Shown here piece after piece: positions 39,001 through 51,736 of a stretch of DNA of 64,000 nt. Position numbers and translations under genes: made by a program. Within the stretch, counting starts at the first letter, position 1, and each line of letters starts with the position of its first letter. The stretch is from Psoroptes ovis (lineage: Eukaryota > Arthropoda > Arachnida > Sarcoptiformes > Psoroptidae), in assembly GCA_002943765.1 (NCBI GenBank), contig PQWQ01000012.1:1377501-1441500 (forward strand). The letters are read 5' to 3'. The notes beneath the pieces were generated by a model. The model was not told the origin of the DNA and searched no databases. It was given only the letters and a program-made list of their open reading frames with translations.

Positions 39001-39112
39001 TAAATTTTAATTTATTATCACATTGTGATTGCAAATGTTGTTGCTGTGGTTGATCATGATCATAAAGTTGATTCAATAAATTTTCAATGTTTGCTATTAA
39101 ATTTGGATCCAT
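36083..39112 (-). CDS. IPO13: Importin-13-like karyopherin beta
   Basis: A single exon of 1009 codons; human importin-13 has 963. It is a bidirectional nuclear transport receptor that imports cargoes such as UBC9 and MAGOH-RBM8A and exports eIF1A, driven by Ran-GTP. The N-terminal importin-beta region (about residues 25-115) shows W-I-F-S-W and I-Q-Y-F-G-A-S-T-L, the hallmark of the importin-13/transportin-3 branch. The remainder is a long series of HEAT-type helical pairs. A further family-like block is F-R-C-Y-R-Q-D-I-A-D-T near residues 428-438. Transportin-3 is the main alternative. The start is the first ATG after upstream stops and gives a normal N-terminus. The gene is intron-less here and lies head to tail with the E1-alpha gene on the same strand, 294 bp apart. 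Confidence 0.8.
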   Translation of the reverse strand: MDPNLIANIENLLNQLYDHDQPQQQHLQSQCDNKLKFNETNNLLIQLQRSKEAWIFSWLLMDKNKSINIQYFGASTLYLKLTKYSFELQPNDYKQIWLKLIENLFNYINGQEYNLIRIKLISCIANCIVHNIILDEWQNIFNDLWQIFQPDKLSNIPSTRIIQILLEIFTSIPEELNHPYQDKNRKQLIKCELIKHSESILLFIEKILCEENISDNITTICVKCFQSWSIGLDTLILIENNHAKIMTFILNNAIRNENICHDVVECIIAIYTSPHICKQPKMILKLIEQITIILSPIINQAIQESNHEYLRDLYYLFVSIGESNTRLILDSLTDLQLNQDIIIEFFNIILKCSQTPTYYGYDETLSDLPFNFWINFQDDLMASDENKIQIYANVFKNIFYSLINIFLIKLQYPPDDIYLQEWNKDDRERFRCYRQDIADTYTYCFTILNTTLLDILMDHFNKALQQTMIATNQDHKISIRYLEAVIFAFSSLTENISTNEINYMPKIMSSFQSLTPECLNDAKLLSTINCFLSNSADWLANNINYFPFVLTIIQESLKSSDQLVIISSTMALKVIVSECQLDLKPYGLQIIELCEKYLCYSTLEYKEKARLMHSLGSILSIMPIDLIMQTIDRILIPILSDMEKILNHNQQSEQNRIHINGILLMLSNLFAKLDINLKSTELELDGDELISKDLIQSKLKNEKQYSYHQQPLYRIFEKIIPMFGIIVVNYPYDEEIVQNLCECINKTIITLLDDIKPMLTIIIQLLLELYRKSLSINVLQISRQIFVIFANDEDLLLSLQEYFYQITTITIEKFQSVHSNDMNVQQSQLFHEQTFLVQNFYEELAKILRKSMKMFLYEKLDLLKIFDYSMAGIEFPEKSTIHQCSIFICTFLNQSRQYIELFKIIQERFDLLLMKIFIIIGGKNGSPSFAVDYMTDILLIMNQKYSDNFQRSLQTIIDLENFPTQLITKECKQKFIQSVLLTRNNKRKLREIVKEFSYRCRGLFGVDYK

Positions 39113-39406
39113 TTTTTAAGAATGTCTTCAATTCAATGTTTCAAAATACATTCGGCCGAATGAAAATTTGAAAAAATAATTTAATTTTTTTCTTTACAAA
39201 AATCAATCAATTCATAAATTGATTGCAATCAATAAAAAACAAATAAACAAAGAAAAAAGATGTAAAAAGTAAACAAAAAGCTATTTTAACCATTGCATGG
39301 CAATGGATTCTCAAAATAGAAATTTTTAAAAAAAACATTGGCGCGAAATTTAAATTTCGAAAATTTTCTTTTTTTTTTTTTGTCCTGTTTCAATGTATTT
39401 TTCTAT

Positions 39407-41048
39407 TCATTTTTTTGAATCTTTTTCTGATTCCATAAAATTGTCCAAATACGGATAATGTATACGATATTTTTGTAAATGTTCTGATAATTCTTTATAT
39501 TGTTGTTGAAGATTTTTAGGCATTTCATCTAAAACATCGGTGAACATTTCTTTTATCGGATGTTTCGGTACTTTTTCCAATCGATCAATGATACTGATAA
39601 TATCTCGTCGATGTTTATGTCTTAATTCTTTTTCTTCATTTTCATCTAATACATTATGACGACGTAATAATTTTTCAATACGATTCAATGGATGACTAGT
39701 TTCTTTCCATGACCGTACTTCAACATCACTACGATAAACAGACGAATCATCAGAGGTTGAATGATGACTTAAACGATATGTCATTGCTTCAATTAATGCA
39801 GGCCGAGATTCTTGTTGACAAATTTTTTTAGCTTCTTTCACAGCATAATAACAAGCCAACACATCATTACCATCCACACGTATCGATGGTATTCCTAATG
39901 CTGGTCCACGAACAACTATTGATGAAAATCAAATTGAGGTTTTAGGAATTCTCAACTATTTTTTTAATGACGACTTACCAATGCCATCACCATAATATTG
40001 TTCTTTGATTGGCGTTGAAATTGCATAACCATTGTTTCGACTGTCAAAAGATAAGAAAGAGAATTAGATACGATTAGATCTTAGATTTTTCCTTCAAGTA
40101 ATTCACCAAAATAAAATGACTGGACATTGAATTGTTGCAGCGAAATTGAACGCAGCATGTGCATCACCTTCAGACGCAGCACCGTCACCAAAATATGCTA
40201 ATGATACACGGTTTTGTTGGGTTAATTTGAAACCATATGCAGCGCCTACAGCATGCGGCATACCGGTCGCTAACGATGATTTAATGGTAACGAAACCTAA
40301 ATCACGACTGCCATAATGAATTGGCATTTGTCTTCCTTTGCCAAGATCATTGATATTTCCAAAACATTGATTGACGATATTTTCGAATGTAAAACCACGC
40401 CATAGTAGTACACCTTGTTCACGATACTGTCCGAATACCCAATCATCATTGTTTAATGCAGCAGCCGGGCCAAAATGAGTAGCTTCTTCACCATATGATG
40501 TCATATAAAATGATATACGTCCTTGACGTTGTGTTTGATTCAAGATTTCATCCATTTGATTTAATCGTACGATTTCTATGAGAAATTAACAATTATTTAT
40601 CAGCGAATTACATCAAAACATTATCATGTGACTTACCGCGATAAAATCTTTTCATTAAATTTAAATCTAATTGATCTTCATATTCTTTGGCCAGAAATTT
40701 ACCATCAACATCTAACACTCTAAATGGTTTAACAGTATCTTGCTCATCACAACGATCAATAAATTTTAATTCATGTGAAAATTTTGATTTCATTCCTGGA
40801 AATTCTGGTACTTCTTCATTTTTATTGTTATTGTTATTATCTTTTCCAAAATCAATTGTTTCATGTTTAAGAAAATCATTATTATCATTCAATTCATTTT
40901 GTTCATTTTTTTCTAATCGTTGATTTAAACAATTATTTTTGGTATGTAATTGTTTACATGATGATAGAAATAAAATCAATTGTTGCTGCTTCTGTCTTAA
41001 TCGATCATTGACAATGGATTTTTGTAGAAATTTTCGTATTGAAAACAT
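39407..41048 (-). CDS. BCKDHA: Branched-chain 2-oxoacid dehydrogenase E1 subunit alpha
   Basis: Four exons, in gene order 41048-40637, 40575-40107, 40040-39979 and 39915-39407, giving 483 residues with introns of about 60 bp. E1-alpha and E1-beta form the thiamine-diphosphate decarboxylase of the mitochondrial complex that degrades the keto acids of leucine, isoleucine and valine. Residues 1 to about 75 are basic and low in acidic residues at first, as in a mitochondrial presequence. The thiamine-diphosphate motif starts G-D-G at 267-269 and ends N-N at 296-297. The loop [13 protein letters not shown] near 361-373 is the conserved site where the kinase inhibits the enzyme. The start at 41048 is the first true ATG of the frame. 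The Asn/Glu-rich stretch near residues 45-80 is longer than usual. Family assignment is firm. Confidence 0.93.
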
Positions 41049-44000
41049 GTTGAATAATTCAAAGAAAAATAACTGATTCAATTTATTACTGAATTTAAGA
41101 AAATAATCATATTATTTTCTTTTTATTAATAAATTATAACGACTTATGAATGATGAAAAAGTGATGAAGACATTCAAATATTGATTATTATTTATAATTA
41201 TCATATCAATAAATTTTTCATCGTATTGTTTGATGAAATGTGAATGATAATCATGATCATTTATTTGCAATTATTTATTTATTGATATTGATATGGAATA
41301 TATAAACAAAATTCAATAAGTTTGAATTTGAATTTTCATTATCGACAATGTATTAGCATCAATTAATGGTTAGGATAATAATATTTTATTTCATATTTTC
41401 GCAAATAAATAAATGAATGAATAAATATAAACAAAATGAATTATTCAATTGATAATATTGATGATGGCGGTGACGTTGTTGACGTCTATGTTGATTTTCA
41501 AGGTTGTTTTTTCATAGATTTTTTTTCAAATGCTTCTTGTTTCATTTTATTTTTTCTCTTAATTATTTTAATCTTGATCTTGAATTTTTTTTTCTCATTT
41601 AAATTTCAAATGATTCTTATCAGGCAAATTGCTGGCAAATCGCAAACTGAAAAACTAGTTCATAAAACTGAATAAAGAAAAAAAAATTCAATTTTTCAAT
41701 CAATAAATGTATTGATACAAACCAACAGATCGTATGTGTATGGTAAATCATATGATTTGGATTGATTTTTTTTTCAAATGGAAATTTTGGAATCTTTTGA
41801 GATTTTGAAAACTTTGAAGATTTTTATTTTTTCAAATTTTTTGAAATTTCAGGACTATTTTCACAGCAGCCAAACAGGAAGTGTTGAAATAGTGAATTTC
41901 GAATCATTTTTTCACGTTCGAAATTTTTTTTTTATTTTGATTAAACTTAATTTTGTCTAATTAATCAATTAATTGATTAATCTTCATTTGTTAATTGTGT
42001 TTTCTATTCAACTTTTTGAAAAAAAATGATGACAAGTGTTTGTAGCTGTTGTTTTACTCTGGTTCATCATCATCATCATCATTATGTGTATCTAAAACAG
42101 TAATTCTCAATTAATGTGCCGTCAAATTTTTAAATTTGGTGCCGCCACAAAAAATAAAAGGTTGAGGATCACTGATCTTCAACAATGATATCAATTTATA
42201 TCAATCTATAAATCCTTATTTTGATCATCAATGCACATGTATATGAATGATGATGATATGTATCATGTATTAATCAATTAAATAAATGAAAAATGAGAAA
42301 AAATCATTAATCACACTAATTATCATTGTCTTAATATTATAATGATAATTAGAAATTTTCTTTTGTTTGAAAATGTATATTTTATTGCATGTATCTTTGT
42401 AATTTTGTGTTTTTTCAATTCTTTTTTTTCGATTCTTTTTTATTATTTGTCAATACATTGTTTTTCACCAATTCTCATGAATTTTTTTTATTCACCAATC
42501 AATACTGACCGCGAAATGATTATTTTTCCAGCAATTTAAGAGGATTATTTTTCATCATTTTTTTTGTTCAAACACAAATGATGGTCGCGACTTTATGTCT
42601 CGACCAAATTTTTATTACAATACAGTAGTCAACAGTTGGTTTTTTCGCCATTCGTTTTTAAATGTCACCTGTTGTGAATGTGTTGTTTTGTGTCGTTCGT
42701 GTGTGCATATGTTAAAGTGTCTTCCATTCATTGTTCATCGACATGTTCGACAGAAATCGAAGAAAAACCAAAAGGTAAGCAATTTTGTTAAAAATGAAAA
42801 AGATTTGCACTTAAAATCCATCATGAAAAAATACCGAAACAAACAGTCGTCTGCAATTTTTTTTCTTTTCTATGTGGAATTATCATGTTTGCAACCAACG
42901 ATCGGCTGAAATAAAAAAAATAAAATAGATCTCTAATCGTCGCCAATTAGTCGCGTACGTAGTGTTTTTTTTTCGTTGGTTCAATTTTTTATAATCCCAA
43001 CACATTATGAATGCGAATCATCGAAATACCAAAAAACCAAGAAAAAAAGCATGTGTCTCGTGTATTATTACTCTGTTGAATAGACGACCACTACTTTCTG
43101 GTTTTTTTTCCAACCAAAAGATAAGAATAAAACAATTTTTCAACCACTATGCTCAATAACCAAAACAATTGAACCAAAATGAAAGTAAAAAAGAATGAAT
43201 GAGAAAACTTGTTTGTTTCCCATTTACAATTCAAAAAACAATAATGTTGTTTACTGTTACTGTGGTGTTGCTTCTTTCATTTTCGTAAATAATTTGTAGG
43301 GTCAAATTTTTGTATTTCACATTTTTTTCATTTATTTATCTGTTCAAATAATGATTACTTTTGGTGAAAATGATTTAATCATTTTGATTCAATAATCGAT
43401 TGTGTCAAATTTTGATCAATTAAGTTTGCACCATCTAGAAAATTTATCAAAAATTTCATTTAATTTTTTTTTTGTTTCAAACATTTTGTTGTTTTCAGAA
43501 AAGAAAACATAAAACAGCATCCAAACATAATTATTATTATCACTATCGAATGTGTATTTTTATGTATATGTGTGCGTGTATGTGTATGTAACCATGATTA
43601 TCATCATCATTCATCCAGAAAATTATTGATAATAATTTGATAATCAAGTAATAATTGAATCTAAACATAATTTATCAATGAGAAAAGAAAAAAAAGCATC
43701 CATGTCTACAAATCTATCTAAATCATGTATGTATTAATGATGGTGTGTGTGTGTGCGTGGATGTGTGTATTGAGAAAAAAAAATATGTTTGCTCAATGAA
43801 TGAAAATCGAAACAAGCAACAGAAAACAATGACAAAATTAATATTCATTAATTTTTTAATTTAATCTGATTTATATTTTATTGTCTTTATCCAGATTATA
43901 GTCGTGGCTTAATAAGAATCGAACAAAATTCATTCAAAATGAAAGCTCAAATCAATAATTAATATAATGAAAAGTTATCATTAAGGACCGAAAATATGTT

Positions 44001-44244
44001 TAAACTTTAATCTATCTTCAATATCAAATCGATCAATTTAATTTAAACAATCATAATATAGATCATAATCATGATGCTTAAGCAATCGATATTGAAAATA
44101 TTCTTCAAATGGTACTATTTACATTTAGATCCAACATAATTTCATGATTCGATGAAAATAGTGGAGAAAAGAAAATATTTGTTCAAATGAAACATTATTG
44201 ATAATAATTATTAAAATAAAATAAGAAAAATTAAATAAATCTCC
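41049..44244. other. Intergenic, divergent promoter region
   Basis: This lies between the minus-strand E1-alpha gene and the plus-strand inhibitory SMAD gene, so it probably carries both promoters. The segment 42590-42774 is less AT-rich and ends in AAAG|GTAAGC at 42775, a good splice donor; it could be a non-coding first exon of the SMAD gene. Otherwise microsatellites and homopolymers only. Confidence 0.4.
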
Positions 44245-47200
44245 ATGCTATCGAATAATAAAAGAAAAGTTATAAATTGTTTGCTAAAAGAAATTACTTC
44301 CGTTCAACAACGAAAACAACAACAACAACAACCAAAGAATCACAAATATGAAAAATTATCTAAGAGTTATACATTCAATTTTACAAATTTTTTCGAAAAA
44401 ATTTGTTATAAAAATGTTGATGAATATTCAAATAATTCATCAAGTATTTTGAAAAAATGTTTGAAAAAATTAAAAACCGAAGATTTGAAATTATTGAATG
44501 AAATCATCATTGAAAATCAAGCAATTAATTGTTGTTTATTATATGATAATAACTATCATATTAAACATTTATTATATTTGCTACTGGAAACAATATATGA
44601 CATAAAAATTGAAGCTGAAGATGAAATCAATGATCAGCTAATTCAAACATTACCATGCTGTCGAATGTATAATAACGAGATAAATATTGATAAGAATAAT
44701 ATTAATGAAAAAAGCAATAATAATAATAAATTATGCAATAATTCTCATTCTATTAATAATAATCCTCATCACTATGATCATTTGAATTCATTTTCATCAT
44801 CATTGTGTCTAAATCCATATCATTGGACGGTGTTGATAGAGCGACCAGGTAAATTAATAATTTTAAAATTTTGACAAAAAAAAAATTTAAATTTTCATGT
44901 TTGTTTTTTACTTTTCTTACAAATAGAATATCAACAGTATTATAATGATTGCAATATTGTTTTGGATGAAAAATTTTTCAACAATCCATATGGATGTTGT
45001 GAAACGATTTCAATGTTAACTAATTGTGGTAAGTTGGAAATTGATGAAAAATTTTAATTGCCTCGAAGCTCTTTTTTTCATAATTATTCTTTACACGCAT
45101 TCAAATTACATTTTTGACCAATTGTTATCGTTGTTTATTCGAAATTTTGTATTGTTTTTTAATTGAGATTAGGCTTTAGTTAAAAAATCTTGTTTTCTCT
45201 ATGCTTAGATATCGTGTGTGTGTATCTGTGTATTTGTATTCAATTTTCACTTGAAAAATCGCGGTACATCAAACAAAAACTAAAATTATCATCTTATTAT
45301 CATGAAAACCAATCATACACTTTATGAACAAATGATGATATTTCAGAAAAAAAAAGAAATTTGTTCGACGTCGTCGTCGTGATCATAATCTGAAAATATA
45401 TTTTCATCAAATTTTGACGAACCTTTTTTTTGTTTGAAAAAAAAATTGATTGAATAAACAACCAACACCATTAGCCATGATCAAATGTGAATATAGATAG
45501 TACAAAAAATAGCCTTATCATTATACATTTTCATTTTATATTCCAATCAGTCAGTCAGACTGTCGGTTAGTTTGTCTATCTCTTTCTCTCTCTCTCTCTT
45601 TCTTTCTTGTTTTGGTCAATAGTTAGGAAAAAATCAACAATCTTCATAGTCTTCAATCGATAGTTTTTTTTGTATATTTATTCATCTCATTCAATATTAA
45701 TGTAAAGATGCCGAAATGATGATAATATTTAGGATCGTTACTTCTGTTTTTTTCTTTATTCAAAAAATGATAATCATATATACACGACATCCTTTTGCGA
45801 ATAAGATCAATTCTTGATTGAATGATGAATGAATGAATTAGATCGAGATTCTCGAAAAAAAACCATTCCAATTCAATCATCACGATGTTATCATTATAAA
45901 ATGAAAAAAATAGATGAAAAATCATCATCGATAACTATAATAATAGGCGTGTTATTATCATTATTATCATCATCATTGTGCGTGGGTGATTTTTTTTTTG
46001 AGTTGAAAATTTCAATCATTGTCCATAATTTTCAATATGTGTGGCGCCAGATAAATAATTTTATTTGATGATTTAAAAAGAAATGAAAAATAGAAATTTG
46101 AAATTGGTCTGGTCGTCAATTTTGATTTTTTTTTTTTTTTTTGGTCATCCATTGTTATCATCATCGATCTGAAAATAATGATTATGGTTAAGGTCTTTGG
46201 CCCATGACGACTTGTTGCCAGTATTTATTTATTTATTTTTTTCATAAACCAGACGCCAGGTGTGTGTGCGTGTGTTTGCGCAGAAAACATGATTAACCAC
46301 AGAGTAATCATTGTATGTGATATTGAATTATGAATGTCAATTGTAATCGTCGCGCCATATCATTTAAAATTTGCCATATGTTGTCGATTTTTTCTCTTCA
46401 ATGTATGTATGATGATGATGATGGTCGACCATTATAATCATGATAATAATAACGATGATGATGATGATGATGATCGGTTGAATGATTGGATGTGTCATTT
46501 GATTTTATTGTTCATTGTTGTGTTAGTGTCCGGTCTGCCAACTGATGATGATGTTTGATGACAATCATTGGATTTTTATTTCTCAAATTTTGTGAAATAG
46601 GATTTCATTTGATGATTGAATTACATTCAATGTTTGATCGTTGATAAATGAATAACAAATTCGTTTGGAAATTTCAAAATTTCTAATTTTTTTACAAATG
46701 ATTGACAAAGGGTAACCTAGAATAGCGGCCCCTGGAAAAAAATCAGAATAAAAGTTATCGCATCATGTTTTTGGTCAATAGAGATGAAAAAAAGTCAATT
46801 ATGGTCATCTCCAATTCTTGACCCTTCCGGTCCAAAAAGGGGGTCAAAAGTCAATAATTGCTATATCTCGGCCGTTTTAAGAGGTGAACTCTCAATTTTT
46901 TCAATAATTAAAGATTATCTAGCTATTAATCATTGGTGAAAATATCATTGCTTAACACGATCGAGAAACCGAAATATATCCATTTGAAGTTACCATTGTC
47001 ATTATCATATGGGCTGCCAGTTGACGTGTACACGTCAAAACTGAAGTGCTCGGTGATTCGCTCAACAACTGTCGTATTTAACACAAGTATTTCTAAGTCT
47101 ATGATATTTTGGGCTATTGTTGGTTCAACTTCATGTAATGATATTAATATCAGGTAATGATGCCAGCATTGAAAGGCCAACGGAATCAATTAACAACAAC

Positions 47201-49354
47201 TGAATCGAATCATTTACGCTTTGTTACCAAAATCCGTTGGCCAGTAGAAGCAGTGCATGGAGTCATAGCACAAAAATATAAGCTTCTACACCACCATTTT
47301 CTGAATCAATCGCTGTCAAAAGCATCGACGTATTGCAGAATAGCTTGCTATCTGGTGAACAATTTTTGTAAGCGATATACGAGCGATAAGGACAATGTTG
47401 ATGTAATTGTGCTGCGAATGTTTAAAATGAATTTAACCAACAACGATCTTGGTCAATATGTTATAGATAATAATCTCAATTATAAAAAAACATATTTATC
47501 AACACATGGAGCAATGATCTTGCAGATTTTCCACAATTCTCACTCGAACTATTGATAATGTTTTTCACTGGGTCATATCAACTGTCACAATCGATAACAT
47601 ACCTGGGAGAAATGCTATCAGACCATGATCAATTGCTCGTAGAAAAAATGTTGGGTGATATGTCTTTGATTCGATGGGTTCGATCGAGACATATCAATTA
47701 AAAGGCCTACCGGGTTTGTGTAAAATATCAACCGAATGGCCATGAACTTGATTCAATATTAGGCCATTATTGTACTTGTGCCATCGGGAACCGAACCATT
47801 GGTTCGTGTTCACATGTTTCAGCTCTAATATATTATCTAAGTTATGGCAAGTACGAGAACCGTAGATTCCTGCCAGCTGAGGCTCTGAAAAACATCTTCG
47901 ATCATAGCGGTCCGATCGTTTTTGATGATGATGAAAGTGATATCAAAGAGTGATTTATCCTAATTTTTCTTTCTTATTTTTTTTTTTTTTTTTGAATATT
48001 TCTTGTTAATATTTTTGTAGATATATATTTTAGATAATATATGGTGGCTGTTAGATGGTGGTTTATGTCCTGTGGCTGCCAAAATGTCATTAAATGGTTA
48101 TGCTTGGGCTTAAATGGTCATCAATTGATGATGAACATGGAAATACTTGTGTTAAATGCGACAGTTGTTGAGCGAATCACCGAGCACTTCAGTTTTGACG
48201 TGTACACGTCAACTGGCAGCCCATATGATAATGACAATGGTAACTTCAAATGGATATATTTCGGTTTCTCGATCGTGTTAAGCAATGATATTTTCACCAA
48301 TGATTAATAGCTAGATAATCTTTAATTATTGAAAAAATTGAGAGTTCACCTCTTAAAACGGCCGAGATATAGCAATTATTGACTTTTGACCCCCTTTTTG
48401 GACAGGAAGGGTCAAGAATTGGAGATGACCATAATTGACTTTTTTTCATCTCTATTGACCAAAAACATGATGCGATAACTTTCATTCTGATTTTTTTCCA
48501 GGGGCCGCATCACTCTATGTTATTAAAGGAAACCCTTTTTCGATTCATTTCGATCATCTTTTCGATCGATCATTGCAGGTTTGTAATGTGATGATTATTT
48601 TTAAATTAATTTTAAATTGATTCAATCAGATTTATTTAGTTCAATTTTGATTAATTTCAATTCTATTTTTTCTTTATTTTTAATTCAAAATCATCAAGAT
48701 TCAACAAATTATCTTCAATCGCTACCGCAGCAACAACAAAAACAATCGCAACAGTCTATGAACAAGAAAAAATGGGCACGTTTATCGTATTGGGAATATA
48801 AAGAACCTCGAATCACCAATATCAATGTCGTTGAATCGATCATAATTTTGAGCTATAATCAATCGAGCAATATTTGTGATAATGATTCAAATGAATCAAT
48901 TGAATCTATTTCATTATCATCATTATTATCAAAAACAATGAAAATTAATGAAAATAATTATGATAAACAGCAAAAAATACGATCAAAAATTGATAATGGT
49001 ATCATATTATATCAAGATCCTAATAAAAATGTTTGGATCTATAATCGTTCACGTAATTGTTCAATATTTATTGAATCACCATTATATTATCATCATTCAT
49101 CTGCATCATCAATAATGAATAGGAAGAATATTGTTAAAGTATTACCTGGTCATTCGATTATTGTATATGATTATCAATTATCAAAATATCGTTCATCGAA
49201 AAAATTATCAACAACAACGACACCACCGCCATTATCATTAATACATAATGATAATAATAGTTTTCGTTTCAGTTTTGTCAAAGGTTTCGGTAATGGATAT
49301 AAATTAAATGACATAATGGATTGTCCTTGTTGGATGGAAGTAATTCTTTTTTGA
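44245..49354 (+). CDS. Inhibitory SMAD (SMAD6/7, Dad type)
   Basis: Exons 44245-44848, 44927-45028 and 48699-49354 join in phase 1 to 453 residues. I-SMADs block TGF-beta/BMP signalling by occupying activated receptors. The N-terminal part is a degenerate MH1 domain: L-K-K-C-L-K-K-L-K-T-E-D-L near residues 69-81, cysteines including L-P-C-C-R, and C-L-N-P-Y-H-W near 189-195. The MH2 domain (261-453) starts W-A-R-L-S-Y-W-E-Y and has V-W-I-Y-N-R-S, V-L-P-G-H-S-I, F-V-K-G-F-G and the end C-P-C-W-M-E-V. The protein stops there, without the SSxS tail phosphorylated in receptor SMADs, which supports the inhibitory class. A long Ser-rich insert replaces the usual loop near residues 285-320. Intron 2 (3.67 kb) contains transposon copy 1. 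SMAD6 and SMAD7 cannot be told apart here. Confidence 0.85.
45029..46706 (+). other. SMAD intron 2, part left of the transposon
   Basis: Low-complexity intronic DNA with a TC microsatellite at about 45585-45599, homopolymers and GATGATGAT runs near 46410-46470. No exon with the right phase is seen. ORFs of 74-91 codons here are repeat-driven. Confidence 0.6.
46710..47093 (+). repeat. Left terminal inverted repeat of copy 1
   Basis: 384 bp, nearly identical in reverse complement to 48140-48535. It carries the variant CTTCCGGTCC and GTCGTATT that mark the 5' (left) TIR type. Confidence 0.85.
47157..47953 (+). pseudogene. Broken transposase: DDE C-terminus plus SWIM finger
   Basis: The first part (47157 to about 47485) reads M-M-P-A-L-K-G-Q, then Q-L-T-T-T-E-S-N and R-F-V-T-K-I-R-W-P-V-E. 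This is the third-acidic-residue region of DDE_Tnp_4-like transposases, with E as the likely catalytic residue. At a run of seven A (47484-47490) the family-like reading moves to the -1 frame. There D-F-P-Q-F-S, T-G-S-Y-Q-L-S-Q-S and R-S-R-H-I-N follow. A TAA at 47698-47700 interrupts. The frame then continues to a SWIM zinc finger, C-T-C-A-I-G-N-R-T-I-G-S-C-S-H (47771-47815), and stops at 47951-47953. The N-terminal DNA-binding part and the first two catalytic aspartates are absent. The element therefore cannot move itself. Confidence 0.75.
48140..48535 (-). repeat. Right terminal inverted repeat of copy 1
   Basis: 396 bp, reverse complement of the left TIR but with its own variants (CCTGTCC instead of CCGGTCC, GTCGCATT, and a longer outer tip with TTTAATAACATAGAG). 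The ORF at 48041-48307 that runs into it is not a gene. Confidence 0.85.
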
Positions 49355-50944
49355 TTTGATTAGCAAACATTTTAATTGTAAATATATTCGAAAAATATCA
49401 TCATCAATATATTTTATTTACATCTATTCTCATCAATCATTTCACATTCTTTGATTAGTTCCTAAACTAAGTCATTAATCTTCTTGTTCATCATCATCAT
49501 CAGCATAACAATGAAAAAAATTCATTTCATTTTGATTCAATCAATTAATCATAAGACACTCTTACATCATCCAGTCAACAATGTCAACATGTGTATTACT
49601 AGTCTGACGAATATTGAAAAAAAACATGAACAAATGAAACAGACCATTCAATTGAAAACATATTACACATGGAAAAAATTTTAAAAAAAATCTGAAAACA
49701 TAACAAAGAACAAAATGTAATTATAAAATGTATATAATTATTTTATAAAGAAAAAAAATTCAAAGCAATTTTATTATTCTGTGATTGATTAAAAATTTTT
49801 TGTTTCCTTCATATATTTTCAATAATCGAATTGATTGAAACATTTTCAAAAATGTCTCGTTGATGGTGAGATTTGGAAAAAAATTGCAAGCAAAAAATTG
49901 ATTGCTTGATGATTTGTACATGTGTATCCATGTAAAAATGATTAAACAAAAATTTATTCATTTTATTCAGATTTGAAAAATAAAAAAAGGTTAAAAATAG
50001 AAAAAAAATTGGATCAATTGTCACTCATCACGTTTTATACTGCTTCAACATCCTTATCATTTTATTCATTTCATTCGAATAAATTTGAATTGATTGATTA
50101 TTTTCATTCGAAAATTTCAACGAATTTTTTTTCAAAGTTTTCTCAAAACGATTACAAATTATTTCAATACGATCATCATGATCATTGTGATGTTCAACAA
50201 TCATATTAGCATTGTTTTTATTACCATTTTTGTTTATATTTAAATTTTCGATTGGAATATAAATTGCCGATTTATTAATATTATTGAAGTTCATACTACG
50301 TCGATCAAATCCGATTTTTAATAATATTCAATTTTTATAATAAAATAAAATTTTATTCAACATGAAACTTTAAATATTCGTCAATAGAATTTTGGAATCA
50401 AGTTGAAATGGTTTTGGCTTCATTTATTGAAAAAACAATTTGTATGTTTTTCGCACTAAAATAAAATTTTACAAAATTTTTTTATTTTGCAAAACGAATG
50501 AAAAAATTACTCAATTAATTAATTAATTGAGTAATTATAATTATAAACATATTAATTATATATAATTAATCATTTAAAATTTGTCATTTAAAATAATAGT
50601 AATTTATGATAATAATAATAATAATTTATAAGTATATATAAAAAAAAAAAAGAAAACTTTGAATAAATATGACACTTAAAATATACATTTTTATAAATTG
50701 ATATGGACAATTTTTTTTTCTGGTGATATATCGTTTGTGTTTATATAAGAAAAAAAAAATGAAATTTGATGAGTTATAAATATGAATTAATGTTTATAAT
50801 ATTTATAATTGTGAGAAAATTATTTTATAAATGATTCGTTTTTGTTGTTGTTGTATTTGTTGCTGCTGTTGCTGTAGTTGTTATTCAATTGTTGATCCAT
50901 TTATAATTTTGTTCAGAGAAAAAAAATTTCACTAATTTTAAATT
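49355..50944. other. Spacer between converging SMAD and ARF6 genes
   Basis: 3' flanks of two converging genes. AT-rich, with AATAAT and ATTAATTA runs around 50510-50640. ORFs here overlap each other on opposite strands and are not supported. Confidence 0.5.

Positions 50945-51736
<792 letters not shown>

Larger units (their letters stand above)
46707..48538 (+). mobile_element. Long-TIR DNA transposon, copy 1 (DDE-SWIM family)
   Basis: The element runs from GGGTAACCTAG (46710) to GGAAACCC (ending 48535); AAA and TTT flank it and may be part of the ends. It is about 1.83 kb. TIRs are 46710-47093 and 48140-48535 and contain the 18-bp palindrome TTGACGTGTACACGTCAA (47021-47038 and 48195-48212). 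The interior carries the broken transposase at 47157-47953 and a T-run near 47982-47992. It sits in SMAD intron 2 in the same orientation as the gene. I see no convincing target duplication. The two ends differ: one has 15 bp and the other 27 bp outside the common GCGGCCCCTGG. Confidence 0.85.

Noticed and set aside
47484..47491. A-run followed by C as a programmed -1 frameshift site in the transposase
   Set aside because: The A AAA AAC heptamer is present but out of register with the upstream frame (codons start at 47484 and 47487), and an in-frame TAA follows downstream anyway. A plain indel is simpler.
48041..48307. An 88-codon ORF repeated almost unchanged in copies 1, 2 and 3 of the transposon
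   Set aside because: It runs from the region after the transposase stop into the terminal repeat. Its repetition follows from the repeat copies, and it has no domain.
46707..48538. Target-site duplication for the long-TIR transposon
   Set aside because: Flanks of copies 1 and 2 (GAC/TTC and TGT/CAG outside AAAGGGT...ACCCTTT) show no direct repeat, so no duplication length is claimed.
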